A stretch of DNA of 59,465 bases from JACQFZ01 sp041485885 (GTDB lineage Bacteria > Pseudomonadota > Gammaproteobacteria > Acidiferrobacterales > Sulfurifustaceae), in contig JBGPKL010000017.1 in assembly GCA_041485885.1 (NCBI GenBank), positions 1-59,465 on the forward strand, written 5' to 3'. Made by a program: the position numbers and the translations under genes. Below, one piece after another: positions 1 through 8,338 of this stretch. The notes under the pieces were generated by a model, which worked only from the letters and a program-made list of their open reading frames with translations, ran no database searches and was not told the origin of the DNA. The first letter of the stretch is position 1. The number at the start of each line of letters is the position of its first letter.

Positions 1-86
1 CGTGCATGCCGGGCCCGATCCGCACGCCCATTCCTCGCACCCGCTTGTCGTTGCAGTTCCGTGTGCTCGCTCTTGGTCAGTGTCAT
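1..86 (-). CDS. IS630-like transposase, N-terminal fragment cut by window edge
   Basis: The minus strand has an ATG at 84-86 preceded by GGAGGGCGTG, a good ribosome binding site, and stays open for 28 codons to the window edge. The peptide begins MTLTKSEHTELQRQAGARNG and continues with Arg/Ala-rich residues. This resembles the start of IS630-family winged-helix transposases, in which a run like LSEEER.EL precedes a helix-turn-helix. Only the extreme N-terminus is present, so there is no catalytic DDE residue to check. Family assignment is inference from 28 residues; a small unrelated DNA-binding protein remains possible. No terminal inverted repeat could be identified between this gene and the downstream regulator. 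Confidence 0.45.
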   Translation of the reverse strand, partial: MTLTKSEHTELQRQAGARNGRADRARHA

Positions 87-194
87 CACGCCCTCCACGG
101 GTATAATGATACTATCTATTTAAACGTTACAGTCCACTAGTCGCGCGGCTTTTACCGCGAGGGTCGGCGTAACATGAATCGCGAGAGATAAGCC

Positions 195-776
195 ATGGCG
201 ATCACGCGCGAGGACATGGTCGACGCCGCGTTGGCGCAAGCTGAGCGGACGTCGTGGGAAGCCGTGCGGCTGCACGACGTGGCCGCCGCGCTGTCCGTTA
301 CTCTCAACGACGTGCGCGCGCATTTTCGGGAGAAGGAGGAGATCGTCGACGCGTGGTTCGATCGCGCGGATGCCGCCATGCTCGATGATGCCGCGCGCGC
401 CGACTGTGTCGCGTTATCCTCGCGCCAACGAATCGAGCGCCTTTTGACGGTTTGGCTCGCCGCGCTTGCGCTTCACCGGCGCGTTACGCGCGAGATGGTT
501 TGGAACAAGCTCGAACCGGGGCACCTGCATTATCATCTGCGCGGGTTGCTGCGCGTCAGCCGCACCGTCCAATGGCTGCGCGAAGCGGCGGGGCGGGACG
601 CCGTGCTCCCCTGGCGAGCGATCGAAGAAATCGCGCTGACCGGTCTTTATCTCGGGACCTTTCTCTATTGGATGTACGACGATTCGCCCGACTCTCAAGA
701 CACGCGGCGCTTTCTTGCTCGCCAGCTTGATCGCGCGGGACGCGGCGCACGGATGATACCCACGTCGTCGCGATGA
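195..776 (+). CDS. TetR/AcrR family transcriptional regulator
   Basis: A 193-residue protein of TetR size. The N-terminal 50 residues form the three-helix DNA-binding domain: MVDAALAQAERTSWEAVRLHDVAAALSVTLNDVRAHFREKEEIVDAWF, with the recognition helix near residues 34-45. The remainder is a helical ligand-binding domain whose ligand cannot be deduced; it contains a hydrophobic patch ALTGLYLGTFLYWMYDD near residue 150. The ATG at 195 follows a weak GAGA ribosome site. The gene converges on the cyclopropane fatty acid synthase gene with only 16 bases between stops. A regulatory link to membrane lipid modification is possible, but it rests on adjacency alone. Confidence 0.8.
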   Translation: MAITREDMVDAALAQAERTSWEAVRLHDVAAALSVTLNDVRAHFREKEEIVDAWFDRADAAMLDDAARADCVALSSRQRIERLLTVWLAALALHRRVTREMVWNKLEPGHLHYHLRGLLRVSRTVQWLREAAGRDAVLPWRAIEEIALTGLYLGTFLYWMYDDSPDSQDTRRFLARQLDRAGRGARMIPTSSR

Positions 777-792
777 GCCGCCAACGACAGCG

Positions 793-2055
793 CTACGAAT
801 AGAGATGGGCGCGCGAGGAGGGCAACGTGTTGTCGCGCGGCCGGGCGAACACCACTTGGAAGAGCTGCAGTGAGCTGGTGAGAAACGCCGCTACGGAACC
901 CGCAAGGTAAAGCCGCCACGCGCGCACAAACGAGGCGTCGAACATCGCCTCGACACGTGCGGCGCTATCCTCGAAACGAGCGAGCCAGTGACGCAGCGTC
1001 TGCGCGTAGTGCAGGCGAAAATTCTCGATGTCGAGCACTGAAAAGCTGTACGGCTCGAAGATCCCCATCATCTCGCGCAACGTCGGCGGGTAAGCGCCCG
1101 GGAAAATCCGTTTTTCGATCCAGGTGTTCATCAGTTCCGGTTTGTTGCGGCCGATCGTATGAATCAGACCGCGGCCGCCCGGGGTGAGCACGCGGTCGAT
1201 TACGCCGCCGAGCATCGGGTAATGGCCCGGACCGACATGCTCCAGCATGCCCACCGAAACAAACTTATCGCAGGCGCCGGTGATGTTGCGGTAATCGTCC
1301 TCGACGTACTCAATTTTGTCGGCGAGTCCTTCGGCGCGTGCGCGCTCGCGCGCATAAACGATTTGTTCGTGCGAGATGTTGAACGCGCGGACGTGTGCGC
1401 CGTACCGGCGGGCCATGTACCGGGCGAGACCCCCCCAACCACAGCCCGCTTCGACTACGCGGTCCCCGGGCTTCAACTCGAGCTTGCGACAGACGTGCTC
1501 GAGTTTGGCAATCTGCGCCTGCTCGATCGTCATCGTAGGGTCGGGAAAGTAGGCGCAGGTGTATTGTTGGTATTCTTTGTCGAGCCACAGCTCGTAGAAC
1601 GAGTTGCCGATGTCATAGTGATGGTGAATGTTCGCGCGCGCACCCGCAAGCGTGTTCGTGCGCGCGCGCGGCTGAAGGAAGCTGTGCAGTCGCCGCAGTC
1701 GGCTATGCGACGATTTGTTTGCTATTCCGTCGTAAGCCGCGACGAGGAATTCCACGAGGTCGCCCTCGATATCGACGCGGCCGGAGCTATACAGATCGCC
1801 GAAGTGCAGCGACGGATTGCGCAGCAAACGGTAGAACGCCGCGCGATCGCGTATGTGTGCCCGTATTGCGGCCCGGCCGGTGCGCGGGCCGATTTCTTCG
1901 CCATTCCACAGCACCAGACCTACCGACGCTTGCCCGCCGACGTCGAGCATCTTATTGGCGAACCAGCGATCCACCGCCAATACGCGCCCCCGGCTACCCT
2001 CTCGGCGATCCTCGGCGTCCGGTAAGGTAAGTATTCCCGCCTTTTCGTCCTTCAT
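793..2055 (-). CDS. cfa: cyclopropane-fatty-acyl-phospholipid synthase
   Basis: A 420-residue SAM-dependent enzyme that adds a methylene bridge to cis double bonds of membrane phospholipid acyl chains. An N-terminal lipid-binding domain is followed by a methyltransferase domain with motif I VVEAGCGWGGLARYMARRYG. Residues equivalent to the E. coli bicarbonate-site Cys, Glu and His are present in YTCAYF, SVGMLEHVG and LIHTIG. The C-terminal position matching E. coli Cys354 is Ser here (LYLAGSVAAF). Mutational work in E. coli indicates that Cys is not essential, so the enzyme is probably active. Length and domain order are normal for the family. It is oriented opposite to, and converges with, the TetR regulator. 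Confidence 0.93.
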   Translation of the reverse strand: MKDEKAGILTLPDAEDRREGSRGRVLAVDRWFANKMLDVGGQASVGLVLWNGEEIGPRTGRAAIRAHIRDRAAFYRLLRNPSLHFGDLYSSGRVDIEGDLVEFLVAAYDGIANKSSHSRLRRLHSFLQPRARTNTLAGARANIHHHYDIGNSFYELWLDKEYQQYTCAYFPDPTMTIEQAQIAKLEHVCRKLELKPGDRVVEAGCGWGGLARYMARRYGAHVRAFNISHEQIVYARERARAEGLADKIEYVEDDYRNITGACDKFVSVGMLEHVGPGHYPMLGGVIDRVLTPGGRGLIHTIGRNKPELMNTWIEKRIFPGAYPPTLREMMGIFEPYSFSVLDIENFRLHYAQTLRHWLARFEDSAARVEAMFDASFVRAWRLYLAGSVAAFLTSSLQLFQVVFARPRDNTLPSSRAHLYS

Positions 2056-2221
2056 GTCGATAGTACTTGACGCTGTCGTTGCGGCGCCGATGCTAACATG
2101 GACCGTCTGGGCCTCACAGCTCAGCGGCGCGTGGTATCGTTGGTCTTTCCTGTCCCGATTATTACGCTAAACTTGGGGGAATATTTTACCTCGCCGCTCG
2201 GATTTTTCAGGGAGGTCGCAC

Positions 2222-3457
2222 TTGGCTCTCAACCGGAAAAGCATAATTCAAATCTTCGTGCTCGTGCTGCTGATTGTGGGTGGCGCGGGCGCGTATTTCT
2301 ATCAGCAGGAAGGCGGGCTCGGGTTCATTACCGATCTCATCGGTATCGGGGAAAGCACGCCGCCGAAAGTTACCATTCCTAAACAGCCGGTCAAGTCGCC
2401 GACCTCGCCGCCGCCTTCTCGGATCAACGTGGAGCAGAAAGCGCGCCCGGAGTCTGTCGCGATTCCCGCTCAGCCGGCGCATGGGGAGATTCAAAAAGCG
2501 GCGTTTTCCGTCGAGTCGGCCGAGATCGAAAGCGGCGTGTTGACCCTGCGCCAGGGTAAGGAGCCGCTCGCAACCGAAGTGAAGCTATTTCTTAATACCA
2601 AACCGTGGCTGGTACCGGCGGAGCGCAGTTTCAAGATCAGCGCCCAGGCTGCTGCCACCGATGCGCCGCTGGTGCGCATTCGTTGGCAGGAGAGCGGACA
2701 GAAGGCGCCGCGCCAACGCGATTTCACGGAGAAATACACCCTGCAGCTCGAGCTCGGGCGCGAACAGGACCGCAAGGTCCCCGGGAAGATTCAGCTCATG
2801 CTGCCGGACGAAGACAAGAGCCAGATTGCCGGCACGTTCACCGCGGAAGTGCGCGGATTTCGCTTCGTCGACGGTAAACCGGATCTCGCCGCGGATGCGA
2901 TCGACACGCTGCAATATCTAGCGTTACGGGAGATCCTCAAGGACGACCCCGACAAGCCCATCAATGACGTCTCGTTCCGGCAAGGACGTTACGGCGCTCC
3001 ACCCGGTTACCCCTCGACGGGCTACCTCGAGCTCGAGTATCGGATCGGGCAGGCGACGCCGATCGGACAGAAGTTTCAGTTCGTCAAGGAGCAGGGCGCG
3101 TGGCGCGTGATCGGAACGTTGCGTCCGGATCAGCTCGACGAAGCGCACCCGTATTGGATACCGGGGGCCAAGGAGTCGCCCGAACGGCTCTTCCCTTATC
3201 TCGCCGCGAAGCGCATCGAAACCGACGTGCAGAAACGCCTTCCGGGCCGGTCACTGAACGCGACCGAGTTCCAAACCCGCTATAACGCGAAGCAGAAGAT
3301 CGGAGTCGCCGAAGTCGGCTATAAGGTCGGCGACGGGCAATCGACGCAGACGACCTTTCTTTATCAACTTACGCCCGCAGGCTGGACGCTCTCGCGCGAA
3401 CTTGGCCGCAAAGAGCGTGTGAACCTCGCCACGGGTAAGGTCGAGACACAGCGATAG
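2222..3457 (+). CDS. hypothetical membrane-anchored periplasmic protein
   Basis: Not recognised. It is a 411-residue protein starting at a TTG codon; GGAGG lies at 2211-2215, six bases upstream, which fixes the start. Residues 8-27 (IIQIFVLVLLIVGGAGAYFY) form a single transmembrane anchor. A Pro/Ser-rich linker follows (about residues 55-75), then a long soluble region with repeated Tyr/Gln-rich beta-like segments, for example GYPSTGYLELEYRIG and GAWRVIGTLRPDQ. The topology implies most of the protein is periplasmic. There is no lipobox, catalytic motif or clear repeat. It stands alone between cfa (divergent) and the cold-shock gene (convergent). Confidence 0.75.
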   Translation: MALNRKSIIQIFVLVLLIVGGAGAYFYQQEGGLGFITDLIGIGESTPPKVTIPKQPVKSPTSPPPSRINVEQKARPESVAIPAQPAHGEIQKAAFSVESAEIESGVLTLRQGKEPLATEVKLFLNTKPWLVPAERSFKISAQAAATDAPLVRIRWQESGQKAPRQRDFTEKYTLQLELGREQDRKVPGKIQLMLPDEDKSQIAGTFTAEVRGFRFVDGKPDLAADAIDTLQYLALREILKDDPDKPINDVSFRQGRYGAPPGYPSTGYLELEYRIGQATPIGQKFQFVKEQGAWRVIGTLRPDQLDEAHPYWIPGAKESPERLFPYLAAKRIETDVQKRLPGRSLNATEFQTRYNAKQKIGVAEVGYKVGDGQSTQTTFLYQLTPAGWTLSRELGRKERVNLATGKVETQR

Positions 3458-3487
3458 TTTTAGAGAGTCCGTGTAGCGCACTTGCGT

Positions 3488-3575
3488 CCCCTCTCCCCCG
3501 CGGTGACGTGCAGGGATGCACGAAGATCGCGGGAGACAGGACGTCGGGAGCGATCCCGAGGGATGGGGAGAGGGG
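3488..3575. repeat. intergenic multi-hairpin repeat element
   Basis: Outer arms CCCCTCTCCCC (3488-3498) and GGGGAGAGGGG (3565-3575) are perfect inverted repeats. Inside are two further hairpins: CGTGCA/TGCACG around 3507-3522 and TCGGGA-GCGA-TCCCGA around 3544-3559. No coding frame explains the segment. The layout is that of a dispersed intergenic palindromic repeat; a shorter relative with CCCTCTCC/GGAGAGGG arms lies at 19985-20007. It sits between the 3' ends of two convergent genes. Confidence 0.6.
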
Positions 3576-3593
3576 GCACATGACATCCCCGCC

Positions 3594-3624
3594 AAAAACA
3601 AAAAACCCCGCGATCGCGGGGTTT
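3594..3624 (-). terminator. rho-independent terminator of the cold-shock gene
   Basis: A perfect 22-bp palindrome, AAACCCCGCGATCGCGGGGTTT (3603-3624), is flanked on its left by an A-rich run from 3594. Read on the minus strand this is a GC-rich hairpin followed by a U-tract, 26 bases after the stop of the cold-shock gene. The palindrome may also stop readthrough from the plus-strand gene ending at 3457, although no U-run follows on that strand. Confidence 0.85.
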
Positions 3625-3650
3625 CAAAATTCTTGTAGTCTCCGGTTTGT

Positions 3651-3854
3651 TTAGAGCGGTTTGACGACGGTAGCCTGCATCCCTTTCGGGCCCTTCTCGG
3701 CTTCGAACTCCACCGACTGCCCCTCAGCGAGCTTCTTGAACCCGGAGCCCTGAATCACGGAGTAGTGAACGAACACATCCGCGCTGCCGTCCTGCGGCGA
3801 GATGAAGCCGAACCCTTTGGCTTCGTTAAACCACTTTACGGTACCAGTACGCAT
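3651..3854 (-). CDS. cold-shock domain protein (CspA family)
   Basis: A 67-residue single-domain cold-shock protein that binds single-stranded RNA and DNA. RNP1 KGFGFISPQDG and RNP2 ADVFVHYSVI are intact. The protein begins MRTGTVKWFNEAKGFGF, the usual family start. The frame is open further upstream, but the extra residues have no family counterpart, and ATG 3852-3854 is preceded by GAGG. About 180 bp separate this start from the next gene upstream, leaving room for the long 5' leader usual for cold-shock genes; no leader motif could be defined. A strong terminator follows the stop. Confidence 0.95.
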   Translation of the reverse strand: MRTGTVKWFNEAKGFGFISPQDGSADVFVHYSVIQGSGFKKLAEGQSVEFEAEKGPKGMQATVVKPL

Positions 3855-4032
3855 TACAGAAATTACCTCATTGATTGATGAAGGTACTAAACGATGCTGC
3901 ACCGGAGGGAATTTCGTGGACTCAGGCCCCCAAAACGCCAACCTGACAACATGGCAGCACGAAGCTGCAAATCCAGTATATCCAATCGGGGTATTCTGTA
4001 CAGTCCGAGCGTGGCAAGCTAACCGGCCCGCT

Positions 4033-4536
4033 TCAGTGATGGTGATGATCGTCGGCGCCGTGGACGTGTCCGTGCGCCATCTCCTCTTGCGTGGCCGGGC
4101 GTATGTCGACCACTTCGACGTCGAAGTGAAGTTGCTTCCCGGCGAGCGGACGATTCCCATCGAGCACGGCGCCGACATCGGTCAGGCGTACCACGGTGAA
4201 CGATCCCGGCCCCTCGGGTCCTTCGGCGTACACGCGCGAGCCGGCTTCGAGCTTCATGTCGGACGGGAACTGCTCCCGTGGCGCTTCGAAGACCAAGTCA
4301 GGGTTCGTTTCGCCGTACCCTTCCCTCGCGCCAACCGCGACCTGCGAGCGATACCCGACCGTTGTACCTTCCAGTGCTTTTTCGAGTCCCGGAATGATAT
4401 TGCCGTGACCATGCAGGTACGACAACGGCTCGCGCCCGCTCGAGCTGTCGAGCACTTCACCGGTGTCGTCTTTGAGCGTGTAATGGAAGCTGACGACCGT
4501 ATTAGGCGCAGTCTTCATCTTAGGCGCAGTCTTCAT
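4033..4536 (-). CDS. slyD: FKBP-type peptidyl-prolyl isomerase, SlyD-like
   Basis: A 167-residue isomerase and chaperone of the SlyD class. The FKBP core is visible (VVSFHYTLKDDTGEVLDSS, then GLEKALEGTTVG), with the inserted chaperone flap domain (about residues 75-130) and a short His-rich metal-binding tail, HGHVHGADDHHHH. The first 18 bases (ATGAAGACTGCGCCTAAG) are tandemly duplicated, giving MKTAPKMKTAPN and two possible start codons, at 4536 and 4518. The upstream ATG has the better ribosome site (GAGGA, eight bases away) and is used here. Likely roles are folding and nickel or zinc handling, by family knowledge. It is followed by the divergently placed yjbQ-like gene upstream. Confidence 0.9.
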   Translation of the reverse strand: MKTAPKMKTAPNTVVSFHYTLKDDTGEVLDSSSGREPLSYLHGHGNIIPGLEKALEGTTVGYRSQVAVGAREGYGETNPDLVFEAPREQFPSDMKLEAGSRVYAEGPEGPGSFTVVRLTDVGAVLDGNRPLAGKQLHFDVEVVDIRPATQEEMAHGHVHGADDHHHH

Positions 4537-4641
4537 CGAGGGGATCCTCGCGAATGGAAGCGTTCAACTATAACCCACCGTTTTGCGTGGCGCACGCAAG
4601 CCCGCGAACCGGACGCTGACTCGGCGAGTAGTATCGCGTAA

Positions 4642-5049
4642 ATGCTGAAGCAGCTTGTCGTAACGACTCAACGTCAAGGGCTCCACGACTTCACCTCGGA
4701 GGTGGAATCGGTGGTGCGCGCGTCGAGGGTGAGTGAAGGATTGTGCACCCTGTTTTTGCGTCACACTTCCGCGAGTCTCCTTATTCAGGAAAACGTCGAC
4801 GCATCCGCTCGTCATGATCTCGAGCGATGGCTGAACCGGCTCGTGCCCGAGGACGACACGCTTTACACGCACCGCGCCGAAGGCGCCGACGATATGCCGG
4901 CCCATATCAAGACGGCGCTCACCGCCGTGACGCTTTCGATACCGATCGATCAGGGAAAGCTCGTGCTGGGCACTTGGCAAGGTATTTATTTGTGGGAGCA
5001 CCGTCATCGCGGCGGCCGGCGGGAAGTCGTTGTGCACATTGCGGAGTGA
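4642..5049 (+). CDS. YjbQ family protein (UPF0047)
   Basis: A 135-residue protein of the YjbQ/UPF0047 family, some members of which have a secondary thiamine phosphate synthase activity. Family motifs are intact: LRHTSASLLIQENVD, then a Glu/Asp-rich loop, and a C-terminal GTWQGIYLWEHRHRGGRREVVVHI. The conserved His, Asn and Glu residues are present. The real cellular role of the family is uncertain. Its stop is four bases before the start of the S9 peptidase, whose ribosome site lies inside this gene's last codons, so the two are probably co-transcribed and translationally coupled. Confidence 0.88.
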   Translation: MLKQLVVTTQRQGLHDFTSEVESVVRASRVSEGLCTLFLRHTSASLLIQENVDASARHDLERWLNRLVPEDDTLYTHRAEGADDMPAHIKTALTAVTLSIPIDQGKLVLGTWQGIYLWEHRHRGGRREVVVHIAE

Positions 5050-5053
5050 CGCG

Positions 5054-6976
5054 ATGTCCGCGCGGAAGGCATCGCCTTATGGTTCCTGGAAGTCACCGAT
5101 CACGGCTGACCTCATTGCCGCCGAGACGATCGGCTTGAGCGGCGTGTGGCTCGATGGAGCCGACGTTTACTGGAGCGAGCTGCGCGGCGCCGAGGGCGGA
5201 CGGAACGCGCTGGTGCGCTGCACGCCGGCCGGGATCGAAGACGTGCTGCCGCTTCCGTACAGCGCCCGATCGCGCGTGAACGAATACGGGGGCGGCGCGT
5301 TTGCGGTCGTGGACAGCGTCGTCTATTTCGTCAACAACTCCGATCAACGCATCTATCGTCTGCCGCCGTCGTCCGAACCGGTACCTATTACGCCGCCAGA
5401 CGCGAGACGCTACGCGGATCTCGTAATCGATCGCGCGCGCCATCGATTGCTCACTGTTTGCGAGGACCACCGCGTGGACGGTGAGCCGTCGCATTCCATC
5501 GTGGCGGTGGACGCAATGGGCTCGATGCCGCCGGCAACGTTGGCGAGCGGTAAGGACTTCTACGCGGCGCCGAGGCTTAGCGACGATGGCCGCTTGGTCG
5601 CGTTCCTCGCCTGGGATCACCCGAACATGCCGTGGGATGGGACGGATCTCTACATTTCATCGATGGATGCGAACGGTGAGATCGGGAGGCTTCGGCACGT
5701 CGCCGGCGCGGCCGACGAGTCGATCATACAGCCCATCTTCGCGCCCGACGGCACACTCTACTTTCTCTCCGATCGAACCGGTTGGTGGAATTTATACCGC
5801 TTTCACGACGACGCGGTCGAGCCGCTGCTGCCGCGCGCTGCCGAGTTTGGCGCGCCGCCGTGGGTCTTTGGGCTCTCGACCTATGCATTCGCGTCGAACG
5901 GTCGGATTGTCTGTGCCTACAACGAGCAAGGAAGATGGCAGCTCGCTGTAGTCGATGGTGCGACCGGCGCTTGGCGCACCATCGCAACGCCGTATACGGA
6001 CATCGGTTACTTGCAGGCGATCGGAGATCGGGCGGTGTTTCTTGCGGCCGGCCCAACCGCGTTGCCCGCGATCGTGGAACTTGATCTTTCGACTGAGCGC
6101 ATGGAAGTGTTGCGGCATTCTGCTGTTATTCCTTTCGACACGGGTTACCTTTCCGTCCCTGAAGCGATTGAGTATGAAGTGTCCGCCGGTGAGCGGGTTC
6201 ATGCGTTCTTTTATCGGCCGCAAAGCGCGGAAGCGATCGGGCCCGCGCACGAACGACCGCCGCTGCTCGTGATGAGCCACGGTGGTCCGACCTCCACCAC
6301 GAGTAGCGCGCTCAACCTCAAGATTCAGTATTGGACGAGCCGAGGGTTCGCGGTGCTCGATGTGAATTACCGCGGCTCGAGCGGTTATGGACGCGCGTAT
6401 CGTCGGCGGCTCGACGGCGGCTGGGGCGTGCTCGACGTCGAGGACTGTGTCGAGGGAGCGCGTCATCGGGTCGCTGCGGGAGAGGTCGACGAATCACGGC
6501 TCGCCATCCGAGGTGGCAGCGCGGGCGGCTATACGACGCTGTGTGCGCTGACGTTTCATCGGGTGTTTCGCGCGGGCGCGAGCCATTACGGCATCAGCGA
6601 TCTGGAGCTTCTCGCTCGCGACACGCACAAGTTCGAGTCACGCTACTTGGAGCGGCTCGTCGGGCCCTACCCGCAAGAACGCGAGCGTTATCGCAGCCGA
6701 TCGCCGATTCATCACGCCGACCGTCTCAATTGTCCGGTGATTTTTTTTCAGGGGGCCGAAGATCGTGTGGTGCCGCCCAACCAAACGGAGCGCCTGGTGC
6801 ACGCGCTGCGTGCGCGGGCGATACCGGTCGCTTATCTACTTTTCCCCGGCGAGCAACATGGTTTTCGTCGGGCGGAGAACGTGCGACGCGCGCTCGAGAC
6901 CGAGTTGTACTTTTACGGTCGGATATTCGGTTTCGCGACTGATGTAGATGATCGCGCGATCGACCCTTTTATTTAG
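5054..6976 (+). CDS. S9 family (prolyl oligopeptidase-type) serine peptidase
   Basis: A 640-residue peptidase with an N-terminal beta-propeller-like region (about 1-370, TolB/WD-like segments such as FAPDGTLYFLSDRTGWWNLYR) and a C-terminal alpha/beta hydrolase domain. The nucleophile elbow is GGSAGGY, the acid is in QGAEDRVVPP and the histidine in PGEQHGFR, so the catalytic triad is complete. No signal peptide is apparent, so it probably acts in the cytoplasm on peptides. ATG 5054 is preferred because GGAG at 5042-5045 precedes it at suitable distance; an in-frame start at 5030 lies inside the upstream gene. It resembles acylaminoacyl-peptidase or dipeptidyl-peptidase enzymes; substrate unknown. 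Confidence 0.92.
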   Translation: MSARKASPYGSWKSPITADLIAAETIGLSGVWLDGADVYWSELRGAEGGRNALVRCTPAGIEDVLPLPYSARSRVNEYGGGAFAVVDSVVYFVNNSDQRIYRLPPSSEPVPITPPDARRYADLVIDRARHRLLTVCEDHRVDGEPSHSIVAVDAMGSMPPATLASGKDFYAAPRLSDDGRLVAFLAWDHPNMPWDGTDLYISSMDANGEIGRLRHVAGAADESIIQPIFAPDGTLYFLSDRTGWWNLYRFHDDAVEPLLPRAAEFGAPPWVFGLSTYAFASNGRIVCAYNEQGRWQLAVVDGATGAWRTIATPYTDIGYLQAIGDRAVFLAAGPTALPAIVELDLSTERMEVLRHSAVIPFDTGYLSVPEAIEYEVSAGERVHAFFYRPQSAEAIGPAHERPPLLVMSHGGPTSTTSSALNLKIQYWTSRGFAVLDVNYRGSSGYGRAYRRRLDGGWGVLDVEDCVEGARHRVAAGEVDESRLAIRGGSAGGYTTLCALTFHRVFRAGASHYGISDLELLARDTHKFESRYLERLVGPYPQERERYRSRSPIHHADRLNCPVIFFQGAEDRVVPPNQTERLVHALRARAIPVAYLLFPGEQHGFRRAENVRRALETELYFYGRIFGFATDVDDRAIDPFI

Positions 6977-7060
6977 CACGGACGTTCTCGGGCGAGACTG
7001 GGTTTGGCGTCGCGGCGAACTGTGCTTTAATGGCCGCCCTGAAATGAGAAGGATCGCGGC

Positions 7061-8338
7061 ATGAGCACAGTACGGCGTGCCTCGGCGGTCGAGGACACGG
7101 CTAGTCCCGGGGATTTGGCGGCGAGCTACGGAGAAGTTCGGCGCCAAACCGAAGCCCTCTGCCGGCCGCTCGCGACCGAGGACTACGTCGTTCAGTCGAT
7201 GCCGGACGTGAGCCCGCCCAAATGGCATCTCGCTCACACGACGTGGTTCTTCGAGACGTTTCTGCTTCGCCCCTACGCCGCGGGCTACGCCGTCTTTCAT
7301 CCGCAGTACGATCACCTCTTCAACTCTTATTACCAGACCGTCGGCTCGCCTTATCCGCGCGCACAGCGCGGTCTGTTATCGCGCCCGACCGTCGAAGAGA
7401 TTTATCGGTACCGCGGGTACGTCGATGAAGCCATGCACGAGTTGCTTGCGCGACGTCCAGCCGCAACGGAGGTGCGCGCGCGCACGACGCTCGGATTGCA
7501 TCACGAGCAACAACATCAGGAGTTGCTGATCACCGATATCAAACACATCTACGCGCTAAATCCGCTCCGCCCGCCCTATCATGCGACGTCGGAAACGCCG
7601 TCGCGCGAGGTGCCGCTCGGGTGGGTGAAATTTCCCGGCGGGGTGCGCGAGATAGGCCACGCCGGTGGTGGATTCGCCTTTGACAATGAAACCCCGCGCC
7701 ACCGCGTTTATATAAACGACTTCGCGCTTGCTTCCCGGCCCGTCACCAATGGCGAGTATCTCGCGTTCATGGAGGCGGGTGGCTACGAGCGTCCCGAGTT
7801 TTGGTTGTCGGACGGGTGGCGCGAAGTGAACGAGCAGAAGTGGCGCGCGCCGCTTTATTGGCAAGCGCAGGACGGCGGCTGGTGGACGTACACGCTCGCC
7901 GGGATGAAGCCGGTGCATGAAGCCGAGCCGGTTTGTCACGTCAGCCTCTACGAAGCCGACGCCTACGCACGCTGGGTGGGCAAGCGGCTCCCGACGGAGG
8001 CGGAGTGGGAAATCGCGGCGGCGAACGAGCCCGTCGCCGGTAATTTCCGCGACAGCGGTCGGTTACATCCGCAGGGCGCTCTACCGGGAACCTCGCCATC
8101 GCAGTTTTACGGCGACGTATGGGAGTGGACGGCGAGCGACTATGCGCCGTATCCGGGCTATCGCGCACTGGAAGGCTCGCTCGGCGAGTACAACGGCAAG
8201 TTCATGTGTAACCAGAAAGTCCTGCGCGGCGGCTCGTGTGCGAGCCCGCGGTCGCATTTGCGCGCGACCTATCGCAATTTCTTCTATCCCGGCAATCGCT
8301 GGCAATTTTCCGGGCTACGCCTGGCGGATGATGCATGA
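7061..8338 (+). CDS. egtB: ergothioneine biosynthesis protein EgtB (sulfoxide synthase)
   Basis: A 425-residue non-heme iron enzyme that joins trimethylhistidine (hercynine) to a thiol donor in ergothioneine synthesis. The N-terminal DinB-like domain has the iron-ligand histidines in PPKWHLAHTTWFFETF (about residues 53-68) and in HHEQQHQELL (about 147-156). The C-terminal half is a formylglycine-generating-enzyme-like fold, with CHVSLYEADAYARWVGKRLP and LRGGSCAS. The last four bases overlap the start of egtD (ATGA), so the two form a coupled pair. No egtA, egtC or egtE lies nearby. Whether the thiol donor is cysteine or gamma-glutamylcysteine cannot be told from the sequence seen. Confidence 0.93.
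   Translation: MSTVRRASAVEDTASPGDLAASYGEVRRQTEALCRPLATEDYVVQSMPDVSPPKWHLAHTTWFFETFLLRPYAAGYAVFHPQYDHLFNSYYQTVGSPYPRAQRGLLSRPTVEEIYRYRGYVDEAMHELLARRPAATEVRARTTLGLHHEQQHQELLITDIKHIYALNPLRPPYHATSETPSREVPLGWVKFPGGVREIGHAGGGFAFDNETPRHRVYINDFALASRPVTNGEYLAFMEAGGYERPEFWLSDGWREVNEQKWRAPLYWQAQDGGWWTYTLAGMKPVHEAEPVCHVSLYEADAYARWVGKRLPTEAEWEIAAANEPVAGNFRDSGRLHPQGALPGTSPSQFYGDVWEWTASDYAPYPGYRALEGSLGEYNGKFMCNQKVLRGGSCASPRSHLRATYRNFFYPGNRWQFSGLRLADDA

Noticed and set aside
101..110. TATAAT near the left edge as a promoter of the TetR gene
   Set aside because: The -10 is good, but no -35 stands at 16-18 bases; the only TTG-type box is too far away.
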